This document shows positions 45,384 through 53,031 of a stretch of 64,000 nucleotides of DNA, one piece after another. The notes below the pieces were generated by a model that saw nothing but the letters and a program-made list of their open reading frames with translations, did no database searches and had not been told where the DNA came from. The position numbers and the translations under genes are program-made. Position 1 is the stretch's first letter, and every line of letters starts with the position of its first letter. Source of the DNA: a bacterium 336/3 (GTDB lineage: Bacteria; Bacteroidota; Bacteroidia; Cytophagales; Thermonemataceae); contig LJIE01000001.1 of NCBI GenBank assembly GCA_001281695.1, positions 3,619,521 to 3,683,520 of the forward strand. The letters are read 5' to 3'.

Positions 45384-46352
45384 TTACATGATTTTTCTGT
45401 CTTGTATCAAATAGCTTTGAACGTAATCTTTAATTCCTTCTTCCAGTGTATGGAATGGTTTAGCATAGCCTATTGCTTTGAGTTTTTTCATGTTGGCTTC
45501 TGTGAAATACTGGTATTTATCACGTATATCAGCAGGTGTATCAACAAAGCTAATTTTAGGTTCTATGTCCATAGCTTTGAAGGTATTTTTGGCTAAGTCT
45601 AAGAATGTACGAGCTTTTCCACTTCCTAAATTATAAATTCCAGAATCTTTGCGGTGGTGCATCAGAAACATACAAACTTCCACAACATCTTTTACATACA
45701 CAAAATCACGTTTTTGTCCACCATCTAAATAATCTGGATGGTGAGAACGGAATAGTTTCATGCTTTGTGTATCTTTAATTTGATTGAATGCATGAAATAT
45801 TACTGAAGCCATTCTGTTTTTGTGGTATTCGTTAGGACCATAGACATTGAAGAACTTCAATCCTGCCCAAAAAAATGGCTTTTGACTTTGAGCAAGAGCC
45901 CATACATCAAAGTCTTGTTTGGATTGTCCGTAAGGATTGAGAGGTTTTAGTTTTGAAATTTTTTGTTCATCATCATCATAGCCTAACTCCCCCAAACCAT
46001 AAGTAGCAGCAGATGAAGCATATACTAAAGGGATTTGGTACTCTATACAAGCTTGCCACATTTTTTTTGTGTACTCTAAATTCAGATGATTGAATATGTT
46101 TACATCAAATTCTGTAGTATCAGTTCTTGCTCCTAAATGAAAAATAAACTCAACTTCTTTGTGATTTTCTTTGAGCCAATCAAAAAATTGTTCTCTTTCG
46201 ACTCTTTCCTTAATTGTTTTCCCTTCTAAATTAGGGTTCTTCTCTGTCTTTGAAAAGTCATCTACAGCAATAATGGCATTGAAATTATCTTGGTTGAGCC
46301 TTGCCACCAAACAACTTCCTATAAAACCTGCTGCACCTGTTACTACAATCAT
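45384..46352 (-). CDS. hldD: ADP-L-glycero-D-manno-heptose 6-epimerase
   Basis: A 322-residue short-chain dehydrogenase-type epimerase. The nucleotide-binding GxxGxxG motif is at 6-12 (TGAAGFIGS) and the catalytic YxxxK at Tyr141-Lys145 (YGQSKQDFD). The substrate-binding FNVYGPNEYHKNRMAS block (about 168-182) with AS VIFHAFNQI is characteristic of HldD/RfaD. It turns ADP-D-glycero-heptose into the L,D form for lipopolysaccharide core synthesis. The gene stands between the PadR/membrane-protein pair and ispD, with 70 bases of AT-rich sequence upstream. Confidence 0.93.
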   Translation of the reverse strand: MIVVTGAAGFIGSCLVARLNQDNFNAIIAVDDFSKTEKNPNLEGKTIKERVEREQFFDWLKENHKEVEFIFHLGARTDTTEFDVNIFNHLNLEYTKKMWQACIEYQIPLVYASSAATYGLGELGYDDDEQKISKLKPLNPYGQSKQDFDVWALAQSQKPFFWAGLKFFNVYGPNEYHKNRMASVIFHAFNQIKDTQSMKLFRSHHPDYLDGGQKRDFVYVKDVVEVCMFLMHHRKDSGIYNLGSGKARTFLDLAKNTFKAMDIEPKISFVDTPADIRDKYQYFTEANMKKLKAIGYAKPFHTLEEGIKDYVQSYLIQDRKIM

Positions 46353-46422
46353 ATTTTTTCAATCTATTTGCCAAATGACTGCAAGTTAATTGGCACAAGT
46401 AGATTATCAAAATTATTTTCTT

Positions 46423-47079
46423 TTAAACCTTCTTTAAATATTTTTTTTTCTCATTTTTCAATTGCTGAATACTTACATAAAATACCCAAACAGCTATTCC
46501 ATATACTGCAAAATCGAGTTTGACAGGTGTTATTTTCAAGATATTATGGAATAGGTTAAAATAAATATTAAAAACCTGAAAAGCTATTAAGTGTGAAAAA
46601 ACTATCAACCCTACTTTAGTTCCAACTTTTTCGTTAGAGTATTTAAAAACATTATTTTGATAAAGTTGAAAAATATAGATTATCAATAATGCAACAATAG
46701 GTAAAAGTAAAGTAACTGGAGTGTATTTCCAAGTTATTATTTCTTCATAAAAATAACACCCCAAACCCATCAGGAAAGTCCAAAAAACACCTATTGGAGA
46801 GGTAAATAAAGATTTAAAACTCATCCATGATAAATCTTTTATAATCATTTTTTGGTATCTCTTAAGATAATGATTTTGCATTTTTACTAAGCCATCCACT
46901 CCTCCAAAATTATTTTTAGTTATTGTAAAAGCTTTTTCAAAAGATATGGCTTCATTTTGCATCTGATGTTCTATATCCAATACAAAATGATCTGTTATTT
47001 CTTCTATGAACTCTTTATTGGATAAAGGAATCGCTAATTTCCTACGAATATCTTCTATCTCATTTTCTGTTAGTTTCAT
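46423..47079 (-). CDS. Membrane protein partner of PadR regulator
   Basis: A 218-residue protein with a cytoplasmic N-terminal helical domain (about 1-75) resembling the HAAS/DUF1700-type regions found beside PadR regulators, including FIEEITDHFVLDIEHQM and a NNFGG turn. About four membrane helices follow. Its ATG overlaps the TGA/TAA region of padR by four bases (47076-47079), a classic sign of translational coupling. PadR-linked HAAS-type proteins are thought to take part in envelope stress or sensing; the job here is inferred from context only. Confidence 0.75.
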   Translation of the reverse strand: MKLTENEIEDIRRKLAIPLSNKEFIEEITDHFVLDIEHQMQNEAISFEKAFTITKNNFGGVDGLVKMQNHYLKRYQKMIIKDLSWMSFKSLFTSPIGVFWTFLMGLGCYFYEEIITWKYTPVTLLLPIVALLIIYIFQLYQNNVFKYSNEKVGTKVGLIVFSHLIAFQVFNIYFNLFHNILKITPVKLDFAVYGIAVWVFYVSIQQLKNEKKKYLKKV

Positions 47080-47423
47080 ATTGTTTTCAATTTGGATTGC
47101 AATGATAAAATGCTTTCTACGCTTTTAAGAGTATCTAGAAATTCTTGTACTCTTGTTTTAACTATATTACTACCTTCAAGTGTAAGTGTATAGTATTTTC
47201 TGGTCCTTCCTTCTATAGTTTCTGTATAAGAGCTAATGGTTCCCTCAGCTTCTAATTTATGTAAAGCAGGATACAAAGCTCCTTCTGTAATTTGCAATGT
47301 ATTATCTGTAATTTCTTTTACTTGTTGGCAAATCTCATAACCATACATTGCTCCTTTCTCTTCTAATAGTTTAAGGATAATGAGTGTTAAGCTTCCTTTT
47401 AGTATAGGGTTATTTTGTTTCAT
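47076..47423 (-). CDS. PadR family transcriptional regulator
   Basis: A 115-residue winged helix-turn-helix protein. The opening NNPILKGSLTLIILKLLEEKGAMYGYEICQQV and the EGALYPALHKLEAEGTI wing/recognition block match PadR regulators of the short (subfamily 2) type, with a C-terminal dimerisation helix. It should repress the operon it heads, made of itself and the membrane protein gene, and respond to a small ligand or phenolic compound as in other PadR proteins. The promoter overlaps a terminator palindrome just upstream, a likely operator (inference). Confidence 0.93.
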   Translation of the reverse strand: MKQNNPILKGSLTLIILKLLEEKGAMYGYEICQQVKEITDNTLQITEGALYPALHKLEAEGTISSYTETIEGRTRKYYTLTLEGSNIVKTRVQEFLDTLKSVESILSLQSKLKTI

Positions 47424-47427
47424 AAAA

Positions 47428-47458
47428 CAAAAATATAAAAAAAATGATACCTAACAAA
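47428..47458 (-). promoter_or_regulatory. Promoter of padR operon, overlapping a terminator
   Basis: On the minus strand TTTG (47455-47458) and TATTTTTG (47428-47435) are 19 bases apart. The -7 box is only four bases before the ATG at 47423, so the transcript is likely to be leaderless or almost so. The -33 element lies in the loop of the upstream hairpin. Confidence 0.6.
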
Positions 47459-47478
47459 ATTAGGTATCATTTTTTTTA
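47436..47478 (-). terminator. Palindromic terminator/possible PadR operator
   Basis: A stem of 18-19 bp with core ATGATACCTAA / TTAGGTATCAT and a CAAAA loop lies 16 bases after the stop of the 388-residue gene and is followed by a T-tract on the minus strand. It doubles as a candidate PadR binding site because it covers the padR promoter. Confidence 0.8.
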
Positions 47479-47493
47479 TTCATTAATTCTATT

Positions 47494-48660
47494 TTATTTC
47501 TTTAATGGATAATATAATCGATATTTATTGTCTTCTTTGTAACAAATGTTTTTCTTAATTTTTTCAGCTTTTTGATATAGTTGTTTAGCTTTTTCATCAT
47601 AGTTATTTCCTCTAACAAGTAAATTAAAAGCATAATTTTGATACAGACTTATTGAATGTGGTAACATCTCTAAAACTCTAGTATATACTATATCAACTAC
47701 TTCTATTGGAATTTGATAATAAAAATCAAGTTCAATTCCTGCAAGTAAATCGCTGTAATGGTCTGATAATAAAGCAACTTTCATTAATTCATAAGCATAA
47801 CTTTTCTGACAATTTGAAGAAATAAAGTCTAACACCATATTTTCAAATAGTCGTTTACCTTTAATTATATTGTAACTAGGATAATAATCAGGATAAACAC
47901 ATTTTAAAAAAATTTCCTCTTGTGATGTATATTGTAATGCTTCTTCTCTTGTAATTGTATCAATAGGAGAGTAATTAAGTAAATCTTTATAATAGTATTC
48001 AGGAGGGGTAGTAATCATTAAAAAATCATGCAATTCTTTTTGAAATTCCTTAATATCTTTTATTTCAATATCAGCTCGAAGTATTTCACTCATATCTAAT
48101 ATTCCTTTTATAAGTATAAAAGCTCGTTGTTTTTTTAAATCAGCCTCAATATACTTATTAGTAAAATTAGTCTGATATTTTTCATCATACATGCTTAATG
48201 CTGCAAATGCTAAGTGAGATGCTGAACGATAACCATCAGGTGAAGGTTTTTTATCTTTTTCTATTATATCAATAAAAATTTCATTTACCTCTTTTTTATC
48301 ATACAACAATAAAGTTGCATAATATACACAATCAAAAAAATTATTGGTGTTTTGCTTAGGTATATTATTAACTACATTTGTATAGTTATATTCATCTTGT
48401 AATAAACCAGCTAGCCAAACAGCTGGATATTCAATAGAATAAATGAAATATTCTTCAGTAAATATTTCTTTCCACCAAAACATATCTCTTATATGTTTTG
48501 GTGTTATTTGTGTTAGTAAATAACGGGCTTGCACAACCCAATCTTGTAATCCAAGAGGATATAAAAAACCTTTAGCCCCTCCTATAATACGTTTTCGAAA
48601 AAAACAAAGCCCAAAAGTTTTATAAAGTTGACCATATGAATGTACTTTTTCATCATTCAT
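47494..48660 (-). CDS. Hypothetical protein
   Basis: A 388-residue soluble protein I do not recognise. It is rich in Tyr, Leu, Ile and Asp/Glu and mostly helical. The C-terminal region (about 320-388) with LPHSISLYQNYAFNLLVRGNNYDEKAKQLYQKAEK resembles a TPR-like helical pair. The N-terminal half shows a FYYATLLLYDKKEV-like repeat feel but no defined repeat. There is no signal peptide. It starts six bases after the phospholipase C-like gene, so the two are co-transcribed. Confidence 0.6.
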   Translation of the reverse strand: MNDEKVHSYGQLYKTFGLCFFRKRIIGGAKGFLYPLGLQDWVVQARYLLTQITPKHIRDMFWWKEIFTEEYFIYSIEYPAVWLAGLLQDEYNYTNVVNNIPKQNTNNFFDCVYYATLLLYDKKEVNEIFIDIIEKDKKPSPDGYRSASHLAFAALSMYDEKYQTNFTNKYIEADLKKQRAFILIKGILDMSEILRADIEIKDIKEFQKELHDFLMITTPPEYYYKDLLNYSPIDTITREEALQYTSQEEIFLKCVYPDYYPSYNIIKGKRLFENMVLDFISSNCQKSYAYELMKVALLSDHYSDLLAGIELDFYYQIPIEVVDIVYTRVLEMLPHSISLYQNYAFNLLVRGNNYDEKAKQLYQKAEKIKKNICYKEDNKYRLYYPLKK

Positions 48661-48666
48661 AAAATC

Positions 48667-49761
48667 TTACTTTGAATGACCTTTCAGTTTCCTTTGACCG
48701 AATTTTGGTGTTTTCTGATGAGCTACATGACAACAAGTGTTATTTTCTAAGTATCCTTCATACTGAAGAGCAGCATTGTCATGAGGGCGAGGTGTATATT
48801 TATTTTGTTTCCATTGCTCTTTTTCCAATTCAAGTTCTTTTTGTAACTCTTCATTGGAAAGTGCATCAATGAGTTTATCCAAATCGGGTTGCCCTGCATC
48901 TACCCAAGCTGTATACCAAAAGTCCGCTACACCTTTCACAGATGCCTTAAAGCGTTTCTCCACTTGTCCGTTGAGGCGTTGATGATAGGCTCTTGAGAAC
49001 TCTCTTGAATAAGTACGAATAGTTATTCGATTTCTGTCTTCAAATACAAATTTCTTATCTTCAGGAAATTGATTTGTTAGTTCTTTTTCAAATCTCAAAA
49101 CAGAATCTAAAGCAGTATGTGCATTGATTACATAACTCCAAGCTTTCAGTTGAGTATTCTTGATGTATTCGGCTCTTCCAACAAGCAAGTCGTAATCATC
49201 AGAAAAAAGTTCTGGTAAACGAGCTTCCCAAAAGCCATGAATTCCTACTTGTCCCGTTTTTTGTCCATTATAATTTTCTGTGGTATGGAGTGGTACATTG
49301 CTATCAGCAATATAATGCCCCATATCAGCACTAATACGTAAAATTCTTCTTGTATCTTTTTGTTTGAAGGCATTTGTCAAATCTCGTTTCATTTTTTCGA
49401 TATGCCAAGGTACTATTCCATAGGCTCTTAGCGTATCTTCTGTAAAGCGTTCTACAGCCTGATTCCAATAACGAGGTAGTTTGTAAACTGCACTGTCATT
49501 ATAAAACTTATCATAGATGTCTACATCAATATAATGTCTTTCTGCCTCACCTTCTACTGCATTTCTACGAGCATCAGGATTAATAGCTTCTTCTGTGAGA
49601 ATTGTGATATAATATTTATAGAAACGTATCATTTCGGGTGGTAAACTATACACCGCCAGTCGATTGATTCGTTTATGTGCAAAAAAACCCCATTTAGAAG
49701 GCTTTTTACTGGAACTTGAAACCAAAAGGATAAGCACACTTAAACACAATAATAATCGCAT
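48667..49761 (-). CDS. Zinc-dependent phospholipase C-like exported protein
   Basis: A 364-residue protein with an N-terminal hydrophobic signal (about 1-17). The fold is the all-helical zinc-dependent phospholipase C / S1-P1 nuclease type: the mature N-terminus begins WGFFAHKRINRLAV, whose Trp and His act as zinc ligands in the family after processing, and the core ADMGHYIADSNVPLHTTENYNGQ...GIHGFWE supplies further His and Asp ligands. Bacteroidota carry many members of unknown substrate. It may degrade phospholipids or nucleic acids outside the cell. It is transcribed before the 388-residue gene. Confidence 0.85.
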   Translation of the reverse strand: MRLLLCLSVLILLVSSSSKKPSKWGFFAHKRINRLAVYSLPPEMIRFYKYYITILTEEAINPDARRNAVEGEAERHYIDVDIYDKFYNDSAVYKLPRYWNQAVERFTEDTLRAYGIVPWHIEKMKRDLTNAFKQKDTRRILRISADMGHYIADSNVPLHTTENYNGQKTGQVGIHGFWEARLPELFSDDYDLLVGRAEYIKNTQLKAWSYVINAHTALDSVLRFEKELTNQFPEDKKFVFEDRNRITIRTYSREFSRAYHQRLNGQVEKRFKASVKGVADFWYTAWVDAGQPDLDKLIDALSNEELQKELELEKEQWKQNKYTPRPHDNAALQYEGYLENNTCCHVAHQKTPKFGQRKLKGHSK

Positions 49762-49830
49762 ATATTTTGTTTTTTTCTAAAAATAATGAAAAAACATTTC
49801 TCTAATATTATGCCTCTATGAAATTTTGAG

Positions 49831-50601
49831 CTAGTTTTTAAAGCAATGATAGATAATTTCATCAGCAGGCAAAGCATATCTTTTTACTTTTTCAGGAGGA
49901 AGTTGTTTTACATATTCATCTTCTACCACTCTGAAACCAGCCAAAGAAAGTCTCTGGGCATAGTCACGTCCGTACATGCGTACATGGTCGTTTTGTCCAA
50001 ATGCCTTTTCTCTTTCTTGGGGAGAAGTAATCGTTTTGTCTTCATAGGTAGTTGCCAAGCTCAAATCCATAGGTGATTGAATAATAGCCCAACCCGTAGG
50101 TTTCAATACTCTTCTGATTTCACGCATAGCTTGCAAATCGTCCTCTACATGCTCCATAACATGATTGCAAAATACCACATCAAAATGATTATCCTCAAAA
50201 GGCATTTTATGAATATCCATTTTCACTTTGGCAAGTGGCGATTCTAAATCGGCAGTGATATACTCTTGTAAATTTTTGAGGTTCTCAAATCTATGAATAA
50301 AACAAACTTCTGGAGCAATATGTAATACTTTGAGTGGAGCCTGAAAAAAATCTGTTTTCTCTTTTAAAAACAACCACATCAAACGATGACGTTCTAAAGA
50401 CTGAGAATCGGGACAGAGAGCATTTTCTCTTGGGTGTATTCTGCCATAGGGCAAAAATTTTCGATAGGTTTTGCCAGAAATAGGGCATTCTACATTATTA
50501 CCTCTGTAAAATAAGCCTAAAAACTTTAAACCTATACCACTAACCAATTGTAAATATTTACGAGGAACAAATCTTATTAAAAAACTAATAATATATTTCA
50601 T
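49831..50601 (-). CDS. Class I SAM-dependent methyltransferase
   Basis: A 256-residue enzyme. The SAM-binding pattern is seen in LKVLHIAPEVCF (motif I), ITADLES, and FDVVFCNHVMEHVEDD (post-motif), followed by AMREIRRVLKPTGWAIIQSPM, the usual class I order. Two Cys upstream (VECPISG and ALCPDS) may form a small zinc-finger-like part in the first 70 residues, seen in some methyltransferases that act on sugars or lipids. The substrate is unknown. A clear promoter precedes the gene. Confidence 0.87.
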   Translation of the reverse strand: MKYIISFLIRFVPRKYLQLVSGIGLKFLGLFYRGNNVECPISGKTYRKFLPYGRIHPRENALCPDSQSLERHRLMWLFLKEKTDFFQAPLKVLHIAPEVCFIHRFENLKNLQEYITADLESPLAKVKMDIHKMPFEDNHFDVVFCNHVMEHVEDDLQAMREIRRVLKPTGWAIIQSPMDLSLATTYEDKTITSPQEREKAFGQNDHVRMYGRDYAQRLSLAGFRVVEDEYVKQLPPEKVKRYALPADEIIYHCFKN

Positions 50602-50621
50602 TTGACTTTGATTTCAGTCTG

Positions 50622-50650
50622 CAAATATAATGTTTCTTTTGTTTATCAAA
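50622..50650 (-). promoter_or_regulatory. Bacteroidota-type promoter for the methyltransferase
   Basis: On the minus strand TTTG (50647-50650) and TATATTTG (50622-50629) are 17 bases apart, an exact consensus. The -7 box ends 20 bases before the ATG at 50601. Confidence 0.8.
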
Positions 50651-50702
50651 GAGAAAAATGCTTATATTGATTTAAAGTCTCTTATGATAAATCTTGTTCA
50701 AA

Positions 50703-51413
50703 ATGTTCAAAAAAACAACTTTTCTTATTATGTTTTGTTTGTGTAACCATTTAGCTTTTACACAAAATAAGTATAAAGAATATATTTACCATTCTTACAA
50801 TGGTGATTTGTATGAGTTTTCATACAAATTATTACTATTTGAAAATAAAATATTTATGTATTTAATACAAAATATTTTTCATATCACTTATACTTATGAA
50901 TACTATGAGGGAACATTCAATACAAAAAATGATAAAATTTTATTTAGAAGAAATCCCATCAAAGTTTCTGATACTATACAACTATTACCACACATTACAA
51001 AAGTGGAAAAGAAAACAAATAATGTATTAAAAGCAAAAAAACAAAAATCTTTTAAATTTTATACCAATGAAGAAGAAATAGACACTATGAAATTAGCTTT
51101 ATATGCCAGTGTAATTAAAAATTTTGATGAAGATGGGGATGGTATAACAATTACAGATGAAAAACCTGTTATATTCAATAATTTAAAGGGAACAGACTTT
51201 ATAAAAATATTTGGACTGGGAGAGTATAGCTTTCAACCCATCAAAGTCATTCAAGATTTTGATAAATATGAAGAGTTTATAGTTTATATTTATATATACT
51301 CACCTCCTCATAACCCAGCAAATTATAAACAAATGCCATTTAGTGAAGCTAAAATAGAAGAAAATGAAAAGTATATTATTTTAAATGGCAGAAAGTTTGA
51401 AAGAGTCAAATAA
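50703..51413 (+). CDS. Exported hypothetical protein
   Basis: About 236 residues with a signal peptide (MFKKTTFLIMFCLCNHLAFTQ). The mature domain is rich in Lys, Ile and Tyr, probably all-beta, with no family I recognise. A TTG at 50694 is in frame, but the ATG at 50703 gives the better start. It is divergent from the methyltransferase. Its stop codon is followed in the same frame, without an intervening base, by the remnant of an oxygenase gene. Confidence 0.6.
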   Translation: MFKKTTFLIMFCLCNHLAFTQNKYKEYIYHSYNGDLYEFSYKLLLFENKIFMYLIQNIFHITYTYEYYEGTFNTKNDKILFRRNPIKVSDTIQLLPHITKVEKKTNNVLKAKKQKSFKFYTNEEEIDTMKLALYASVIKNFDEDGDGITITDEKPVIFNNLKGTDFIKIFGLGEYSFQPIKVIQDFDKYEEFIVYIYIYSPPHNPANYKQMPFSEAKIEENEKYIILNGRKFERVK

Positions 51414-51572
51414 TTACATCCTGAAACAAACAAATATTTAAGAGTGTTAAAATTTAAACCCATCACAGGAATGGCGTTATGTTTTATACATGAACAGAGG
51501 CATGAAGGTAGTCCCGTATTACTTGGCACAAAATATGCTTTGCGTTCGGATGTCATGTATAAAAATCTATAA
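51414..51572 (+). pseudogene. C-terminal remnant of a 2-oxoglutarate/Fe(II) oxygenase (prolyl 4-hydroxylase-like)
   Basis: Reading in the frame of the preceding gene, the 52 codons after its stop encode a segment ending in TAA that includes FKPITGMALCFIHEQRHEGS, VLLGTKYALRSDVMY. This matches the last part of the double-stranded beta-helix of 2OG-Fe(II) oxygenases: Pro-x-x-Gly-x-Ala-Leu-x-Phe, the metal-binding His of HEG, and the Lys of the GxKYxLRxDVMY block that binds 2-oxoglutarate. The N-terminal two-thirds, with the HxD half of the metal site, are missing. There is no start codon or promoter of its own, so it is most likely a deletion remnant. Confidence 0.75.
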
Positions 51573-51582
51573 CTCAAACTTT

Positions 51583-52887
51583 ATGATGCAAGAATCATTT
51601 TTGCATTTTTTGTGGCAATATCAATATTTTGAGCCTCATCGCCTCAAAACCACAGAAAATGAAACCGTAGAAATTTTGAACAGAGGTATCCATAATACCA
51701 ACGCAGGAGCAGATTTTGAACACGCTCATGTAAAAATTGATCAAATAGAGTGGCAAGGAGATGTTGAAATTCACATCAAAGCTTCAGATTGGCAAAAACA
51801 CCAACATCAAAATAATGAACGCTATAATCGGGTAGTTTTGCATGTAGTTTGGGAAAACGACATACCCATCAAAAGAGCTGATGGTTCATTGATACCTACC
51901 TTAGAACTTAAAAATCATGTAAAAAGTAATATTTTTCATCAGTACAAGTATCTTTCTGAAAATCAAAAAGATATACCTTGTGAAGCTCTCATTTTTGAAG
52001 GAGAACCTCTGTACTGGTTTATGATGATGGATAAAGCCCTGATTCAGAGACTTGAGAAAAAAGCAGACTTGGCAAGAAACATTTGGCTCTCTTGTGAAAA
52101 AGATTGGGAAGAAACTACATATCGTTTACTTGCTCAAAATTTTGGTTTTAAAATCAATAGCCATGCTTTTTTGAGATTGGCAGAACAAACACCACTCAAA
52201 TACATTTTGAAACACAGAGATAATCTAATACAAATTGAAGCTCTTTTATTTGGACAGGCAGGTTTTCTAGAAGGAGATACACAAGATGCTTATTTTGAAA
52301 CACTTCAGAAAGAATATAAATTTTTAAAAGCTAAATATCAGCTTGATTCTATCGAAAAAAGTGAATGGAATTTTTTGCGTTTAAGACCAGCCAATTTTCC
52401 AACCATTCGTTTGGCTCAGTTTGCTCAATTATTACATAAAAATGCAAACTTATTTTCTGTTTTATTGTATGCAGAGCAATTTAAAACGCTCAAGAGAATT
52501 TTAGACGCTGATGTTTCTGAGTACTGGCAAAGTCATTACCAATTTGGAAATATAACCCAAGAAAAAGCTCCTTCTAAATTGGGAAAAGGCAGTATTGAAA
52601 ATATCGTAATTAATACAATTGTTCCTTTGATGGTCTTGTATTCCCAAGAAAGTAAAAGGCAAGATTTGATGGATAAAGCCATTGATTTTTTAGAAAAAAT
52701 ACCCGCTGAAATCAATCATATCATAGAAAAATGGCAGAAATTAGGTGCTAATATTAAGAATTCTGCTGATTCACAAGCCTTGATAGAACAATATAATACT
52801 TCTTGTTCTCATAAAAAATGTTTGGAATGTACGATAGGAGTCAATATATTAGGCGTAAAAAACAAACAAGCAATACTCAAAGAGTAA
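51583..52887 (+). CDS. DUF2851 family protein
   Basis: About 434 residues starting MMQESFLHFLWQYQYF, the characteristic DUF2851 beginning (short FLH-xx-W motif). The frame is open upstream to 51490, but that extension overlaps the oxygenase remnant and is not conserved in type, so the ATG at 51583 (or 51586) is taken. The core has IEWQGDVEIHIKASDW and NRVVLHVVWENDIPI, the defining signature; a cysteine-rich C-terminus (SCSHKKCLECTIG) also fits. The family is common in Bacteroidota and of unknown function, with possible restriction-endonuclease-like fold (inference). Confidence 0.88.
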   Translation: MMQESFLHFLWQYQYFEPHRLKTTENETVEILNRGIHNTNAGADFEHAHVKIDQIEWQGDVEIHIKASDWQKHQHQNNERYNRVVLHVVWENDIPIKRADGSLIPTLELKNHVKSNIFHQYKYLSENQKDIPCEALIFEGEPLYWFMMMDKALIQRLEKKADLARNIWLSCEKDWEETTYRLLAQNFGFKINSHAFLRLAEQTPLKYILKHRDNLIQIEALLFGQAGFLEGDTQDAYFETLQKEYKFLKAKYQLDSIEKSEWNFLRLRPANFPTIRLAQFAQLLHKNANLFSVLLYAEQFKTLKRILDADVSEYWQSHYQFGNITQEKAPSKLGKGSIENIVINTIVPLMVLYSQESKRQDLMDKAIDFLEKIPAEINHIIEKWQKLGANIKNSADSQALIEQYNTSCSHKKCLECTIGVNILGVKNKQAILKE

Positions 52888-52894
52888 TGCTTGT
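52866..52894 (+). terminator. Terminator after DUF2851 gene
   Basis: A 13-position stem with one mismatch (ACAAGCAATACTC / GAGTAATGCTTGT) and an AAA loop, followed by CTTTTT. The TAA stop of the gene is in the right arm. Confidence 0.78.
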
Positions 52895-52916
52895 CTTTTT
52901 ACTACAAAACTATTTT

Positions 52917-52932
52917 ATTGTTTGCAAACAAT
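52917..52932. promoter_or_regulatory. Perfect 16-base palindrome upstream of apt
   Basis: ATTGTTTGCAAACAAT is its own reverse complement and lies about 100 bases before the apt start codon. It has the form of an operator for a dimeric regulator. No gene for such a regulator is adjacent. Confidence 0.4.
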
Positions 52933-52982
52933 GTTCAATTTGCATCTAACTCTCAATTTTAATATATAAACATGCATTATAC

Positions 52983-53002
52983 AATACGTCATTTGACGTA
53001 TT
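52983..53002 (+). promoter_or_regulatory. Inverted repeat followed by T-run in apt leader
   Basis: AATACGTCA-TT-TGACGTATT is a perfect 9-2-9 inverted repeat followed by TTTTT, 29 bases before the apt ATG. A two-base loop is too tight for a full stem, but a stem of seven or eight pairs with a six-base loop is possible. It could be an attenuator-like terminator in the leader, or a protein-binding site. Confidence 0.4.
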
Positions 53003-53031
53003 TTTTACTAAAACTTCAATTCATAAAAGTT

